Shown: positions 1-9,900 of the stretch, piece by piece
How the letters are laid out: every line of letters begins with the position of its first letter
Position numbering within the stretch: the first letter of the stretch is position 1
Assembly (NCBI RefSeq): GCF_021605415.1
Contig: NZ_WKEQ01000022.1
Coordinates: 28,876 to 92,875 of the forward strand
Length of the DNA: 64,000 nt
Source of the DNA: Pseudomonas syringae
Lineage (GTDB): Bacteria > Pseudomonadota > Gammaproteobacteria > Pseudomonadales > Pseudomonadaceae
Direction of reading: 5' to 3'
The notes under the pieces: model-generated
The model's database searches: none
What the model was told of the DNA's origin: nothing
The model's input: only the letters and a program-made list of their open reading frames with translations
Translations under genes and position numbers: made by a program

Positions 1-99
1 TTGGGCAATTTCCGCGCGGGTCGGCGGGTAACCGTTGTCTTCGAGGCAACGTTTGATAAAGGCAAGAATCTCGGCTTGGCGTGGCGTCAGTTTTAACAT
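1..99 (-). CDS. lexA: LexA repressor, N-terminal part (cut by window edge)
   Basis: Only the first 33 codons are present; the gene runs off the left edge. The translation starts MLKLTPRQAEILAFIK, the N-terminal winged-helix DNA-binding domain of LexA, the SOS repressor that cleaves itself when RecA filaments form. The ATG ends at base 99 and the upstream region holds two SOS boxes, which is what an autoregulated lexA should have. It is divergent from psrA, as in other Pseudomonas. The self-cleavage domain lies outside the window and cannot be checked. Confidence 0.93.
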   Translation of the reverse strand, partial: MLKLTPRQAEILAFIKRCLEDNGYPPTRAEIAQ

Positions 100-109
100 T
101 GTGATCGCT

Positions 110-144
110 CTGTCTTTTTATACAGTGACTGGGATTATATACAG
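110..144. promoter_or_regulatory. Two tandem LexA (SOS) boxes
   Basis: Two 16-base sites of the form CTG-N10-CAG stand 3 bases apart: CTGTCTTTTTATACAG at 110-125 and CTGGGATTATATACAG at 129-144. Both lie 10-45 bases upstream of the lexA ATG, so LexA should repress its own gene. The second site departs from the consensus in its left half and is probably weaker. Confidence 0.88.
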
Positions 145-285
145 TGAATCGGTCTTGGCAATGCTCGTTTTTTCCTGCGCCGCCGGACGGTCGCAAGAGC
201 GCCGATTGAACCTGCGTCCTTATATGGTTAAATAGCTGACCGACCATTCCCGAAACGAACCGCCAGGCTTGACAAGGGACAGGCT

Positions 286-312
286 GAAACGTATGTTTCA
301 AACAAGTGTTTG
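286..312. promoter_or_regulatory. Two tandem PsrA operators
   Basis: Two palindromes match the known PsrA motif (G/C)AAAC-N2-4-GTTT(G/C): GAAACGTATGTTTC at 286-299 and CAAACAAGTGTTTG at 299-312, sharing base 299. They sit immediately upstream of the psrA start, so PsrA very probably represses itself, as described for other pseudomonads. Confidence 0.85.
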
Positions 313-327
313 TCAGGCGGAGTAGCC

Positions 328-1035
328 ATGGCCCAGTCGGAAACCGTTGAACGCATTCTTGATGCTGCCGAGATGTTGTTCGCGGAAAAAGGTTTCGCTG
401 AAACCTCGTTGCGTTTGATCACTAGCAAAGCCGGGGTCAATCTGGCAGCGGTGAACTATCACTTCGGCTCTAAGAAGGCCTTGATTCAGGCAGTTTTTTC
501 GCGCTTTCTCGGGCCGTTCTGCATCAGTCTCGATAAAGAGCTGGAGCGCCGTCAGGCCAAGCCGGAAAACAGACCGACGCTGGAAGAGCTGCTGGAAATT
601 CTTGTCGAGCAAGCGTTGGTCGTGCAGCCGCGCAGTGGCAACGATTTGTCGATCTTCATGCGCTTGCTTGGCTTGGCATTCAGCCAAAGCCAGGGCCACT
701 TGCGACGTTATCTCGAAGACATGTACGGCAAGGTGTTCCGTCGGTACATGTTGTTGGTCAATGAAGCCGCCCCGCGCATTCCTCCTATCGAACTGTTCTG
801 GCGTGTGCACTTCATGCTTGGCGCCGCAGCGTTCAGCATGTCCGGGATTAAGGCATTGCGCGCGATTGCGGAGACCGATTTCGGCGTTAATACCTCTATT
901 GAGCAGGTGATGCGTTTGATGGTGCCGTTCCTCGCCGCCGGCATGCGCGCCGAAACCGGTGTAACCGATACCAACATGGCCTCAGCGCAGTTGCGTCCGC
1001 GCAATAAAACCGCGCCAGTCACCGCCAAGGTATAA
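328..1035 (+). CDS. psrA: TetR-family regulator PsrA
   Basis: A 235-aa TetR-type regulator. Residues about 5-50 form the helix-turn-helix domain (TVERILDAAEMLFAEKG, then NLAAVNYHFGSKKALI). In Pseudomonas, PsrA activates rpoS and represses beta-oxidation genes, and long-chain fatty acids release it from DNA. The ATG at 328 is chosen because GGCGGAG lies 5 bases upstream; a TTG at 310 is in frame but would overlap the operator. Identity is supported by divergence from lexA, by nagZ downstream and by two PsrA boxes in front of the gene. With rssB further right, the window holds two controllers of RpoS. Confidence 0.93.
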   Translation: MAQSETVERILDAAEMLFAEKGFAETSLRLITSKAGVNLAAVNYHFGSKKALIQAVFSRFLGPFCISLDKELERRQAKPENRPTLEELLEILVEQALVVQPRSGNDLSIFMRLLGLAFSQSQGHLRRYLEDMYGKVFRRYMLLVNEAAPRIPPIELFWRVHFMLGAAAFSMSGIKALRAIAETDFGVNTSIEQVMRLMVPFLAAGMRAETGVTDTNMASAQLRPRNKTAPVTAKV

Positions 1036-1083
1036 CCGCACACGGGTGGGCGCGGCAGCAGACATCCGCTAAGCTAGCCGCCC

Positions 1084-1197
1084 ATGTCGACTCTCGTTCT
1101 GAACCCGCTCCGCAAACAGATCGCCACACCGGCAGGCATTGCCCTTGGTGGCGATCTCTTGCGGAGCGGGTTTTTAGTTATCAAGGAATTTTTATGA
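1084..1197 (+). CDS. Possible 37-codon leader ORF ending in the nagZ start
   Basis: An ATG at 1084 opens 37 codons (MSTLVLNPLRKQIATPAGIA...) ending in TGA that overlaps the nagZ ATG as ATGA. The long hairpin at 1102-1173 lies wholly inside it, so its translation would melt or remodel that hairpin. There is no good ribosome-binding site, and an open frame of this size can arise by chance in high-GC DNA. I list it as a candidate translationally coupled leader, not as an established gene. Confidence 0.25.
   Translation: MSTLVLNPLRKQIATPAGIALGGDLLRSGFLVIKEFL
1102..1175 (+). terminator. Long hairpin with T-run after psrA
   Basis: The arm AACCCGCTCCGCAA (1102-1115) pairs with TTGCGGAGCGGGTT (1159-1172), and inner segments GATCGCCAC and GTGGCGATC extend the stem. 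GTTTTTAG follows. It reads as an intrinsic terminator for psrA, but it lies within 20 bases of the nagZ start and could also act as an attenuator for nagZ. Confidence 0.6.
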
Positions 1198-2204
1198 CTG
1201 CTGGCCTGCAAGGCTCGTTGATGGTGGACATCGCCGGTACCTGGCTGACGGCTGAAGATCGCCAATTGTTGCGTCAGCCCGAAGTGGGCGGCCTGATCAT
1301 TTTTGCCCGCAACATTGAGCATCCGCGTCAAGTGCGTGAGTTGAGCGCCGCGATCCGTGCCGTCCGCCCGGATCTGTTGCTGGCGGTGGATCAGGAGGGC
1401 GGTCGCGTGCAGCGTCTGCGGCAGGGCTTCGTGCGATTGCCCGCCATGCGCGCCATCGCCGATAACCCGAACGCCGAATACCTGGCCGAGCAGTGCGGCT
1501 GGATCATGGCGACCGAGGTATTGGCCGTGGGTCTCGACCTGAGCTTTGCTCCGGTGCTGGATCTGGATTACCAGCGCAGCGCCGTCGTCGGTACCCGCTC
1601 TTTCGAAGGAGATCCCGAGCGTGCTGCCTTGCTGGCGGGTGCTTTCATTCGCGGAATGAACAGCGCCGGCATGGCCGCTACAGGCAAGCATTTTCCCGGC
1701 CATGGCTGGGCAGAAGCCGACTCCCATGTGGCGATCCCGAACGACGAGCGCAGTCTCGACGAAATTCGCGCAAACGACCTGGTGCCGTTCGCCCGCCTAA
1801 GCCAGCAACTTGCCGCTGTCATGCCCGCGCATGTGATTTACCCGCAAGTCGACGCTAATCCGGCAGGGTTCTCCCGCCGCTGGTTGCAGGACATCTTGCG
1901 CGGGGAGTTGCAATTCGACGGTGTGATCTTCAGCGATGACCTGTCGATGGCTGGCGCCCATGTGGTCGGCGATGCGGCCAGCCGCATCGAGGCGGCCCTG
2001 AGCGCCGGTTGTGACATGGGCCTGGTCTGCAACGACCGCGCCGCCGCCGAACTGGCCCTGACTGCCGCCCAACGCCTGAAAGTGACGCCGTCCGCACGCA
2101 TTGCGAGGATGCGCGGCCAGTCGTTCGCCAGTACCGATTATCGTCAGGATCCTCGCTGGCTCACTGCCATCGGCGCGCTCAAAGACGCCCAACTGATTGA
2201 TTAA
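1194..2204 (+). CDS. nagZ: Beta-N-acetylhexosaminidase NagZ
   Basis: A 336-aa GH3 enzyme of the cytoplasm. It removes N-acetylglucosamine from anhydromuropeptides during peptidoglycan recycling, and its products feed AmpR-dependent beta-lactamase control. Visible motifs are AVDQEGGRVQRL near residue 65, the KHFPGHG loop with downstream DSH near residues 163-177 (the mobile His/Asp general acid-base pair) and FSDDLSM with the Asp nucleophile near residue 245. Length is normal for the Gram-negative single-domain form. AAGGA lies 7 bases before the ATG. MTI phosphorylase follows 12 bases downstream, so the two are probably cotranscribed. Confidence 0.95.
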   Translation: MTAGLQGSLMVDIAGTWLTAEDRQLLRQPEVGGLIIFARNIEHPRQVRELSAAIRAVRPDLLLAVDQEGGRVQRLRQGFVRLPAMRAIADNPNAEYLAEQCGWIMATEVLAVGLDLSFAPVLDLDYQRSAVVGTRSFEGDPERAALLAGAFIRGMNSAGMAATGKHFPGHGWAEADSHVAIPNDERSLDEIRANDLVPFARLSQQLAAVMPAHVIYPQVDANPAGFSRRWLQDILRGELQFDGVIFSDDLSMAGAHVVGDAASRIEAALSAGCDMGLVCNDRAAAELALTAAQRLKVTPSARIARMRGQSFASTDYRQDPRWLTAIGALKDAQLID

Positions 2205-2216
2205 GGATTTTTCGAA

Positions 2217-2954
2217 ATGACGGTTTACGCGATTATCGGTGGTACCGGCCTGACCCAACTCGAAGGCTTGAACATTCGCCAGTCGCTGGCAGTGGACACA
2301 CCCTATGGTGCGCCATCGGCCGAGGTGCTGGTTGGCGAGTACGCCGGCAACGAAGTGCTGTTCCTGGCCCGTCACGGCCATCCACACCGTTTTCCGCCCC
2401 ACAAGGTCAACTATCGCGCCAACCTCTGGGCGCTGAAGCAGGCTGGCGCCGAGGCGATCATCGCGGTCAACGCCGTGGGCGGCATTCATCCGGCAATGGG
2501 CACTGGACATTTCTGCGTCCCGCACCAGATCGTCGATTACACCAGTGGTCGCGAACACACTTTTTTCGCTGATGATCTGGAGCATGTCACACACATCGAC
2601 TTCAGCTTTCCCTACAGCGAACCATTGCGTCAGCAACTGATCGCCGCGCTGGCGGCGGAAGGTTGTGAATACAGCGATCAAGGCGTGTATGCCTGCACTC
2701 AGGGTCCGCGTCTGGAAACCGTGGCCGAGATCGTGCGCCTGGAGCGCGACGGTTGCGACATTGTCGGCATGACCGGCATGCCGGAAGCCGCGCTGGCCCG
2801 CGAGCTCGATCTGGACTATGCCTGCCTCTCGCTGGTGGTCAACCCTGCGGCGGGCAAGACCACGGCAGTCATCACCATGGCTGAAATCGAACAGGCCTTG
2901 CATGACGGAATGGGCAAGGTGAAGTCGACATTGACGCGGGTGTTGGCGAGCTGA
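2217..2954 (+). CDS. S-methyl-5'-thioinosine phosphorylase
   Basis: A 245-aa purine nucleoside phosphorylase of the MTAP family: IIGGTGLTQLEG at the N terminus, RHGHPHRFPPHKVNYRANLW near residue 57 and MTGMPEAALARELDLDYA near residue 185. In Pseudomonas the protein at this locus, next to nagZ, phosphorolyses methylthioinosine rather than methylthioadenosine, as part of methylthioadenosine salvage via deamination. An ordinary 6-oxopurine or MTA phosphorylase role cannot be excluded from sequence alone, but the neighbourhood fits the MTI enzyme. Confidence 0.85.
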   Translation: MTVYAIIGGTGLTQLEGLNIRQSLAVDTPYGAPSAEVLVGEYAGNEVLFLARHGHPHRFPPHKVNYRANLWALKQAGAEAIIAVNAVGGIHPAMGTGHFCVPHQIVDYTSGREHTFFADDLEHVTHIDFSFPYSEPLRQQLIAALAAEGCEYSDQGVYACTQGPRLETVAEIVRLERDGCDIVGMTGMPEAALARELDLDYACLSLVVNPAAGKTTAVITMAEIEQALHDGMGKVKSTLTRVLAS

Positions 2955-2970
2955 TTTCACGACGACGATA

Positions 2971-3700
2971 GCTGAAAAGCTTCGCAAGCTGCGCTGGGCC
3001 GAGGCATACCCCTACGAACAGCAGATCTAAATCCACGAGCACTCAAGCGGGTTTTGTGAGCTTCATTGCAGTTGGACTTGTCCCATGCAAGTTGACTGCA
3101 AGCACTGCGCCGCGCTCATTTTTCACCTGCTGGATGAGTCTGTTGATAGCCCAGCCAGCCTCAAGGTTCATCTGAATCGGGAGCTGGAACGCTGGCTCCA
3201 TGACATCCCCGCAGCTGTTAAGCACACCGATGAACCGCAGCAGGCGATGCGCCTTGTTTATAGACGCAAGGACACTTCGACCGCTGGAAAATGGGCGTTG
3301 GAGATCTGCAAGGCGGGTCAGCTCAAGAGTGGCGAACTGCAAGACATCAACAGCCAAACGGGCGTGTCACTTGACGCTTGCCCCAGACATTCCGGCGCGT
3401 CAGGCGGCGCGTGCTGATTCCCGATGAAGCGCAGAACATCAAGAACCCGGCCAGCAAAGCCGCCCAGTCAGCCCGCGACCTGCAGGTGCGGCAGCGCTTG
3501 TGTCTGTCTGGCAGACCATTGGAAAACCACCTCGGCGAGCTGTGGTCGCAGTTTCATTTCCTGTTGCCAGAAAAGATCCAGGCGTTGCAGCAGGAAAAAG
3601 CCGTGCTGGCCGAAGCCGTGCTTGAGGGCGGAACGACCGGCGGATGGAAGTTGGGTGAAGGAGAAATCGCAGCCTTCGGCAGCGCCTACACCGGTGAATC
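2971..3700 (+). pseudogene. Remnant of a second SWIM/SNF2 helicase gene
   Basis: Three separate fragments resemble the intact helicase on the opposite strand. Around 2971-3200 is a SWIM-type segment (SWTCPMQVDCKHCAALIF) with an in-frame TAA at 3028. Around 3410-3570 is the DEAQ-box stretch (DEAQNIKNPASKAAQ... LCLSGRPLENHLGELW). It jumps directly to the C-terminal tail at 3571-3670 (EKIQALQQEKAVLAEAV... GGWKLGEGEIAAFGS), so the whole helicase C-terminal domain is deleted. Frames change between fragments. It is decayed, tail-to-tail with the intact gene, and differs enough to be an old paralogue rather than a recent copy. Confidence 0.8.
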
Positions 3701-6391
3701 TCAGCGCTTTTCGAGTTTGTCCGGCAACGGCGCGAACAACGCTTCAATATCATCACTCTGCAACTTCCAGTCCCCGGCCTTGCGCCCGTCCAGCACGCCC
3801 GCCGCCAGGTCGGACTTTTCCTTCTGCAGCAGCTGAATTTTCTCTTCTACCGTGCCGCGGGCAATCATTTTGTAGACGAACACCGGCTTCTCCTGGCCAA
3901 TGCGGTAGGCGCGGTCGGTCGCCTGATTCTCGGTTGCCGGGTTCCACCACGGGTCGTAGTGAATCACCGTGTCCGCTTCTGTCAGGTTCAACCCGACGCC
4001 CCCAGCCTTCAGGCTGATGAGAAAAATCTGACGCTTGCCGCTCTGGAATTCCTTCACCGGTGCGCGACGATCACGGGTTTGTCCCGTCAGCAGGGCGTAG
4101 GCAATGTTGCGTTTTTTCAGCTCATCCTCAATCAGCGACAGCATCGAGGTGAACTGCGAAAACAGCAGAATCCGCCGACCTTCCTCGAACAGTTCTTCGA
4201 GCATTTCCATCAGGCTGTCGAGCTTGCCCGAGGTGCTGCCGCGAGCGGGCATGGTTGCGTCATTGACCAGGCGCAAATCGCAACAGACCTGGCGCAATTT
4301 GAGCAAGGCTTCAAGAATGATGATCTGGCTGCGCGCCACGCCTTTGCGGGTGATCTCGTCGCGAACCTTCTTGTCCATGGCCAGGCGCATCGTTTCGTAC
4401 ACATCGCGCTGGGCTTCGTTGAGATCGACCCAATGGATGATTTCAGTTTTCGGCGGCAGCTCAGTGGCCACCTGTTCCTTGGTGCGGCGTAGCAGAAACG
4501 GTTTGATCCGACCGTTGAGGTGCTGAAGTCTGACTTCGCTGCCGCGCTTTTCAATCGGCACCCGGTAATCGGCGTTGAAGCTTTTGACGTCTCCAAGCCA
4601 GCCGGGCAGCAGGAAATGAAACAGCGACCAGAGTTCGCCCAGATGGTTTTCCAGCGGCGTACCGCTCAGGCACAAACGTTGGCGGGCGTTCAGCTCGCGG
4701 GCAGCCTGGGCTGCCTTGCTGTTCGGATTCTTGATGTATTGCGCTTCGTCCAGCACGAGGATGTGCAGCGGCTGCTGCGCCAGTCGCTCGACATCTTTGG
4801 GCAGCAATGCGTAGGTGGTGAGAATCAGGTCATATTCGACCAGATGCTCGAAGTGCTTCTTGCGACTGGCGCCATACAACGCCACGACTTTCAGTTGCGG
4901 AGTGAAATGCGCTGCTTCGTCCAGCCAGTTCGGAATCAGGCTGGTGGGCATCACCACCATGGATGGCCGATTCAAGCGTCCGGCGATCTTCTCGCTGAGA
5001 ATATGCGCCAGGGTTTGTAGGGTTTTGCCCAGGCCCATGTCGTCCGCAAGGATCCCGCCGACTTCAAGTTGTCGCAGCGATTGCATCCAGCTCAGACCTT
5101 CGAGCTGATAAGGGCGCAGCGTCGCGTTCAAGCCCTCCGGCGCTTGCGCGCTGTAATCGCGAATGTCCCGCAGGCGTTGGGCCAGGCTGCGCATCTGCTC
5201 GCCGCCCTCCCAGAGCAGTGGAATGCCCTCCAGCGGGTTGAGGCGGATCGCGTCAGCTTTGCTCAGGCGCAACACGGTTTCGCCCGGTGCCTGCATATAG
5301 AACTCGCCGAGTGTTGCCAGCACAGGTTTGAGTCGACCCAGCGGCAGCGCGACCTGCAAAGGCCCATGCTCAATGTTGCGTTGTGGCACGTTGACCAGAA
5401 TCAGCTCGTCGTCACGACGTCGGGCCAGGCGTTCCGGGTTGAGGATCTCCGCATGGGAGCGCATCAGATTGAGCAAGATTGGCAGCAGGCTCAGGCGCTC
5501 GCCGTTGACGATGATCCCCAACTCCAGATCAAACCAGTCACGCTCCGGGGCCTGTTCGACCGTGGCGTACCAGTCATCGACGGCCGTCAGATCAAAACCG
5601 AACTCTTCATCGATCTGCAATTCCCAGCCTTGGGTGCGCAGCTTCGGCAGTTCGTTCAGGGTAAAGGTCAGCCAGGCGCTGTCATTGACCATCTCGTACA
5701 GTTCGCCTGCGCTTTCCGGCAGGGCTTTGCTTTGCCGGGTGGCGATGCGAAAACCGAGAATCCGCAGTTGCTCCCGGTAGGACTGTTCGATTTCCGGATG
5801 GCGTTTGACCCGCAGTGTCTGGGTTTCCTGGCGGATCAGAATGTCGCTGTTCTTCTGCCCGCTGACGTATTCGTCCAGATAACTGAACGACAGCGCCGCA
5901 CGGTGCTGGATGTAGCGCTGCATCTTGCCGTTGCGCGGCTCGAAAGCGCTGAATTCGACACTCGCCAGCCATAGGCGCGGCAGAGGTTGCACGTTGTCGA
6001 CCAAGACTTGTGGCGGTGCCTTCGGGCTGCGGTTTTCGAGCACGGCCTGGAGCTTTTCCAGTAGCTCGGCGTCCTTGGCAGCGGCGGGGTATTCGAGGGT
6101 TTCCTGCACTTGCAGCAATACTGCTGCGCAATGTTTACAGTTGCTGCGGATCGGGCAAGTGCAGGTGGCGTCGACCATCAGCAGCGTGCCTTTGGCTGAC
6201 TCACGCAGGCGAATGGTCTGACGGTAGACGTTACCGCCAGAGCCTTCGCAACTGGCCGTAATCGTCGCATCGCCGACCTGGGCGATGCGCACGCGATTTT
6301 CCAGGGCGTAGCGGCGGCCACGCTCCAGGCTCTGTTCCTTGAACCGACTGACCCAGGAGGGTGCCAGCGGTTTGCTCATGGGCGTGGACAT
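3701..6391 (-). CDS. SWIM zinc-finger SNF2/RapA-like helicase
   Basis: An 896-aa superfamily 2 ATPase. The N terminus has a SWIM zinc finger (C77-x-C79, C85-x-H87). The SNF2 ATPase follows with Walker A (DDMGLGKT, near 450), a DEAQ box (LVLDEAQYIKN, near 545) and helicase C-terminal motifs ending in QATDRAYRIGQ near 827. Such proteins translocate on double-stranded DNA and remodel protein-DNA complexes; the bacterial member's exact task is unknown. The start is 10 bases after the stop of the csiV-like gene, suggesting one leftward unit. The Shine-Dalgarno is weak, and the second Met at codon 5 is an alternative start. Confidence 0.88.
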   Translation of the reverse strand: MSTPMSKPLAPSWVSRFKEQSLERGRRYALENRVRIAQVGDATITASCEGSGGNVYRQTIRLRESAKGTLLMVDATCTCPIRSNCKHCAAVLLQVQETLEYPAAAKDAELLEKLQAVLENRSPKAPPQVLVDNVQPLPRLWLASVEFSAFEPRNGKMQRYIQHRAALSFSYLDEYVSGQKNSDILIRQETQTLRVKRHPEIEQSYREQLRILGFRIATRQSKALPESAGELYEMVNDSAWLTFTLNELPKLRTQGWELQIDEEFGFDLTAVDDWYATVEQAPERDWFDLELGIIVNGERLSLLPILLNLMRSHAEILNPERLARRRDDELILVNVPQRNIEHGPLQVALPLGRLKPVLATLGEFYMQAPGETVLRLSKADAIRLNPLEGIPLLWEGGEQMRSLAQRLRDIRDYSAQAPEGLNATLRPYQLEGLSWMQSLRQLEVGGILADDMGLGKTLQTLAHILSEKIAGRLNRPSMVVMPTSLIPNWLDEAAHFTPQLKVVALYGASRKKHFEHLVEYDLILTTYALLPKDVERLAQQPLHILVLDEAQYIKNPNSKAAQAARELNARQRLCLSGTPLENHLGELWSLFHFLLPGWLGDVKSFNADYRVPIEKRGSEVRLQHLNGRIKPFLLRRTKEQVATELPPKTEIIHWVDLNEAQRDVYETMRLAMDKKVRDEITRKGVARSQIIILEALLKLRQVCCDLRLVNDATMPARGSTSGKLDSLMEMLEELFEEGRRILLFSQFTSMLSLIEDELKKRNIAYALLTGQTRDRRAPVKEFQSGKRQIFLISLKAGGVGLNLTEADTVIHYDPWWNPATENQATDRAYRIGQEKPVFVYKMIARGTVEEKIQLLQKEKSDLAAGVLDGRKAGDWKLQSDDIEALFAPLPDKLEKR

Positions 6392-6400
6392 GGGACTTGA

Positions 6401-6967
6401 TCAGTCCGGAATGGCTTCAGGGGCTTCTCGTGGGGCGGGTGCCGTCAGGGAAGTGATCTTGATCAGCAGAGCCAGATGGCCGTTATCCAGATAGTTGAGC
6501 TGACCGTTCTTGGTGTGGCTGTCTTGCTTCAGACGTTCGCTGGCGGTGACGAGGCCATTGGCGTCAATCTGGTTGACCCAGAAATCGGCGCTGACGTCCG
6601 TAAAGCGGCCTAGCTTCATTTCAAGCGTCCCCTCGATCGGGAACTGACCGAACTGTTCGGCGCCCTCGCTGACCGCCACTTTGGCGGGCGTGTCGCCCAA
6701 GGTCTGCTGCCAGGCCTTGTGCATCAACACGCTGTACTCACCGCTGGCGGTGAGCTTCTCAGCAACACCGCCCAGCGCCGGGCTGCGGTTGCTGTCATCG
6801 CTCAGGCGCTGGGCGCCAGCGGCCCAGTCTTCCGGTGCGGCGCGGCTGATAATCGCCGGTACGGCGTTTTGTCTGACCAGAATCATTTCGACTTGATACG
6901 TGTCATCGGCAAACGCCGTCGGTGCGACCAGGGTTAACAACAAGCTCAGCGAGCGAAACAGGCGCAT
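6401..6967 (-). CDS. CsiV-family periplasmic protein
   Basis: A 188-aa exported protein: a signal peptide (RLFRSLSLLLTLVAPTAFA) is followed by DDTYQVEMILVRQ, the opening typical of the CsiV family, which is found next to mfd in many gammaproteobacteria and is linked to peptidoglycan. The ATG at 6967 is preferred over an upstream in-frame start because AAGGA lies 7 bases before it and the signal peptide then begins the protein. It follows mfd by 10 bases on the same strand, so mfd, this gene and the helicase look like one operon. Molecular function is not known from sequence. Confidence 0.75.
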   Translation of the reverse strand: MRLFRSLSLLLTLVAPTAFADDTYQVEMILVRQNAVPAIISRAAPEDWAAGAQRLSDDSNRSPALGGVAEKLTASGEYSVLMHKAWQQTLGDTPAKVAVSEGAEQFGQFPIEGTLEMKLGRFTDVSADFWVNQIDANGLVTASERLKQDSHTKNGQLNYLDNGHLALLIKITSLTAPAPREAPEAIPD

Positions 6968-6977
6968 GCGGCGTCCT

Positions 6978-9900
6978 TCAAGCAGTTTTCGGAATGAGGC
7001 GCTCAAATAGCGCCTCTACAGTATTAAAGCGCTCTTCCGCGCGCTCCATTGGCACCATGAACTTGAACATCGTGGCGCCTTCGAATTTGTAGCGTTTTGG
7101 CTGGCCCTGGATCAGTTTGATCAGCGTCAGTGGATCGACCGGCGTCTGCGCGGCGAACTCGATGCGCCCACCTTGCGGGCCACCATCGACTTTCTTGATG
7201 CCCAGCAGTTCAGCCTGCAACTTGAGCGCGGTGATGCGCATCAGGTTCTTGGTCGGTTCCGGCAGCAGGCCGAAACGGTCGATCATCTCCACTTGCAGAT
7301 CTTTCAGGCCTTCTTCGTCGGCGGCCGACGCGATGCGCTTGTACAGAATCAGTCGGGCGTGAACGTCCGGCAAATAATCTTCCGGAATCAGCGCTGGCAC
7401 CCGCAGGTTGACCTCCGGCCCACCGCCGAGCGGTTGATCGAGATTCGGTTGTTCGCCCTTGCGGATCGACTTCACCGCACGCTCAAGCATTTCCATATAC
7501 AGCGTGAAGCCCACCGCCTGGATCTGCCCGCTCTGGCCGTCGCCCAGGAGTTCGCCGGCGCCACGGATCTCCAGGTCATTGGTGGCGAGCACGAAGCCCG
7601 CGCCAAGATCCTGGGTGTTGGCAATCGCTTCCAGGCGCTTTTCTGCATCCGACGTGATTTGCTGGCGCGGCGGCGTCAGAAGATAAGCGTAAGCCTGGTG
7701 GTGACTGCGCCCCACACGGCCGCGCAACTGGTGCAGTTGCGCCAGGCCGAACTTGTCGGCGCGCTCGATGATGATCGTGTTGGCACTCGGCACGTCGATG
7801 CCGGTCTCGATGATGGTCGAGGCGATCAGCACGTTAAAGCGCTTGTGATAGAAGTCGCTCATCACTTGTTCGAGTTCACGCTCGCGCATTTGTCCGTGGC
7901 CAATGGCGATTCGTGCTTCCGGCACAAGTTCGGCGAGATCCGCTGCACATTTCTCGATGGTTTTTACATCGTTGTGCAAGTAGTAAACCTGGCCGCCACG
8001 CAGCAATTCACGCAGCAGGGCTTCCTTGACTGTGCTCTTGTTCTGCTCCATGACGAAGGTGCGCACTGACAGGCGACGCGCCGGTGGCGTGGCGATGATC
8101 GACAGGTCGCGCATGCCCGACACCGCCATGTTCAGCGTGCGCGGAATCGGCGTGGCGGTCAGCGTCAGAATGTCGACTTCGCTACGCAAAGCCTTGAGCT
8201 GTTCTTTCTGACGCACACCAAAACGGTGTTCTTCGTCAATGATCACCAGCCCGAGGTTTTTGATCTTCACGTCGTCGGACAGCAGCTTGTGCGTGCCGAT
8301 GACGATGTCGATTTTGCCCTCCGCCAGATCCGCAATGGCCGCGTTCACTTCCTTGGCCGACTTGAAGCGACTCATCACTTCCACGCTCACCGGCCAGTCG
8401 GCAAAGCGGTCGCGGAAACTGTTGTAGTGCTGCTGGGCGAGGAGGGTGGTCGGCACCAGAATGGCCACTTGCCGACCGCCGTGCACAGCGATAAACGCGG
8501 CGCGCATGGCCACTTCGGTCTTGCCGAACCCGACGTCGCCGCAGACCAGGCGATCCATCGGTTTCGGGGCGAGCATGTCTTCGCGCACGGCTTCGATGGT
8601 GGACTGCTGATCCGGGGTTTCCTCGAACGGGAAGCCTGCACTGAATGTCGCGTAGTCGGCTTTTGGGTCGGCGAACGCATAACCTTCGCGAGCGGCGCGG
8701 CGGGCGTAGATGTCGAGCAATTCGGCGGCGACATCGCGCACCTGTTCAGCGGCCTTGCGCTTGGCTTTTTGCCAGACTTCAGAACCCAAACGGTGCAGCG
8801 GCGCGAGGGCATCGTCGCTGCCGGTGTAACGAGCAATCAGGTGCAGGTTGGCCACCGGCACGTACAGCTTGGCGTTCTCGGCGTATTCGAGGGTCAGGAA
8901 TTCGGCGGCCTGGTTGTCGATTTCCAGAATCGTCAGTCCCAGGTAGCGACCGACACCGTGATCGATGTGCACCACCGGCGCGCCTTCGCGCAGTTCGGTA
9001 AGGTTTTTGATGACGGCATCGTTGGCGACGTCGCTGCGTTTCTCGCGTCGTCGGCGCTGCATGACACGCTGGCCAAACAACGGGCTTTCCGCCACCAGCG
9101 CCAGCGCCGGATCGTCGAGTATCAAACCTTCATCGAGCGGCGCGATGGTGATCGCCAGGCGATCTTTACCAGTGACAAAGTCCGGCCAGCTGTCGACGGT
9201 TTTCGGCCGCAGCTTCAGGCGTTCGAGCAGATCCAGCAGCACTTCGCGACGGCCCGCGGATTCGGCGGTAAACAGCACGCGTCCGGGAAACTCATCAAGG
9301 AATGCCGCGAGTGCCGCTAAAGGTTGAGTCGCTTTGGCTTCAATCGCCAGATCAGGCAGAGTCCTGGCCGGGAATCGCTCGCGGCCGACGCCGCTCTCGA
9401 CGTCTTGCTGGCTGGCGACCACGCGCGGCCAGCTCTTCAGGCGGGCGAAGCAATCTTCGACCGGCAGGAACAGTTCGTCGGGCGGCAATAGAGGGCGCGA
9501 TGGATCGACGCGGCGCTCTTCGTAACGATTGCGCACGTCGTTCCAGAAGTTTTCCGCCGCCTGCTCGATGCCCGGCAGCGAGAACACTTGGGTGTCTTGC
9601 GGCAAGTAGTCAAACAGTGTGGAGGTTTCGTCGAAGAACAGCGGCAGGTAGTACTCGATACCGGCGGGTGTAATCCCGCTGCTCAGATCCTGAAAGATCG
9701 GGCAGCGGCGGAAGTCGACATCAAAACGTTCGCGAAAACGCGCCTTGAAGCGAGTGACCGCGTCTTTCTGCAGCGGGAATTCCCGGGCCGGTAGCAGCTT
9801 GACCGAATCGACCTTGTCGATGGAGCGCTGGTTTTCCGGGTCGAAGGTGCGCAGGGTTTCGATTTCGTCATCGAACAGGTCGATGCGATAGGGCAGTTTG

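Noticed and set aside
310..327. Upstream TTG start for psrA
   Set aside because: It would place the start inside the second PsrA operator and has no ribosome-binding site; ATG at 328 has one.
7173..9327. Long plus-strand frames of 100-360 codons opposite mfd
   Set aside because: They are antisense to a clearly coding gene, have compositionally biased translations and no start signals; high-GC codon bias produces such frames.
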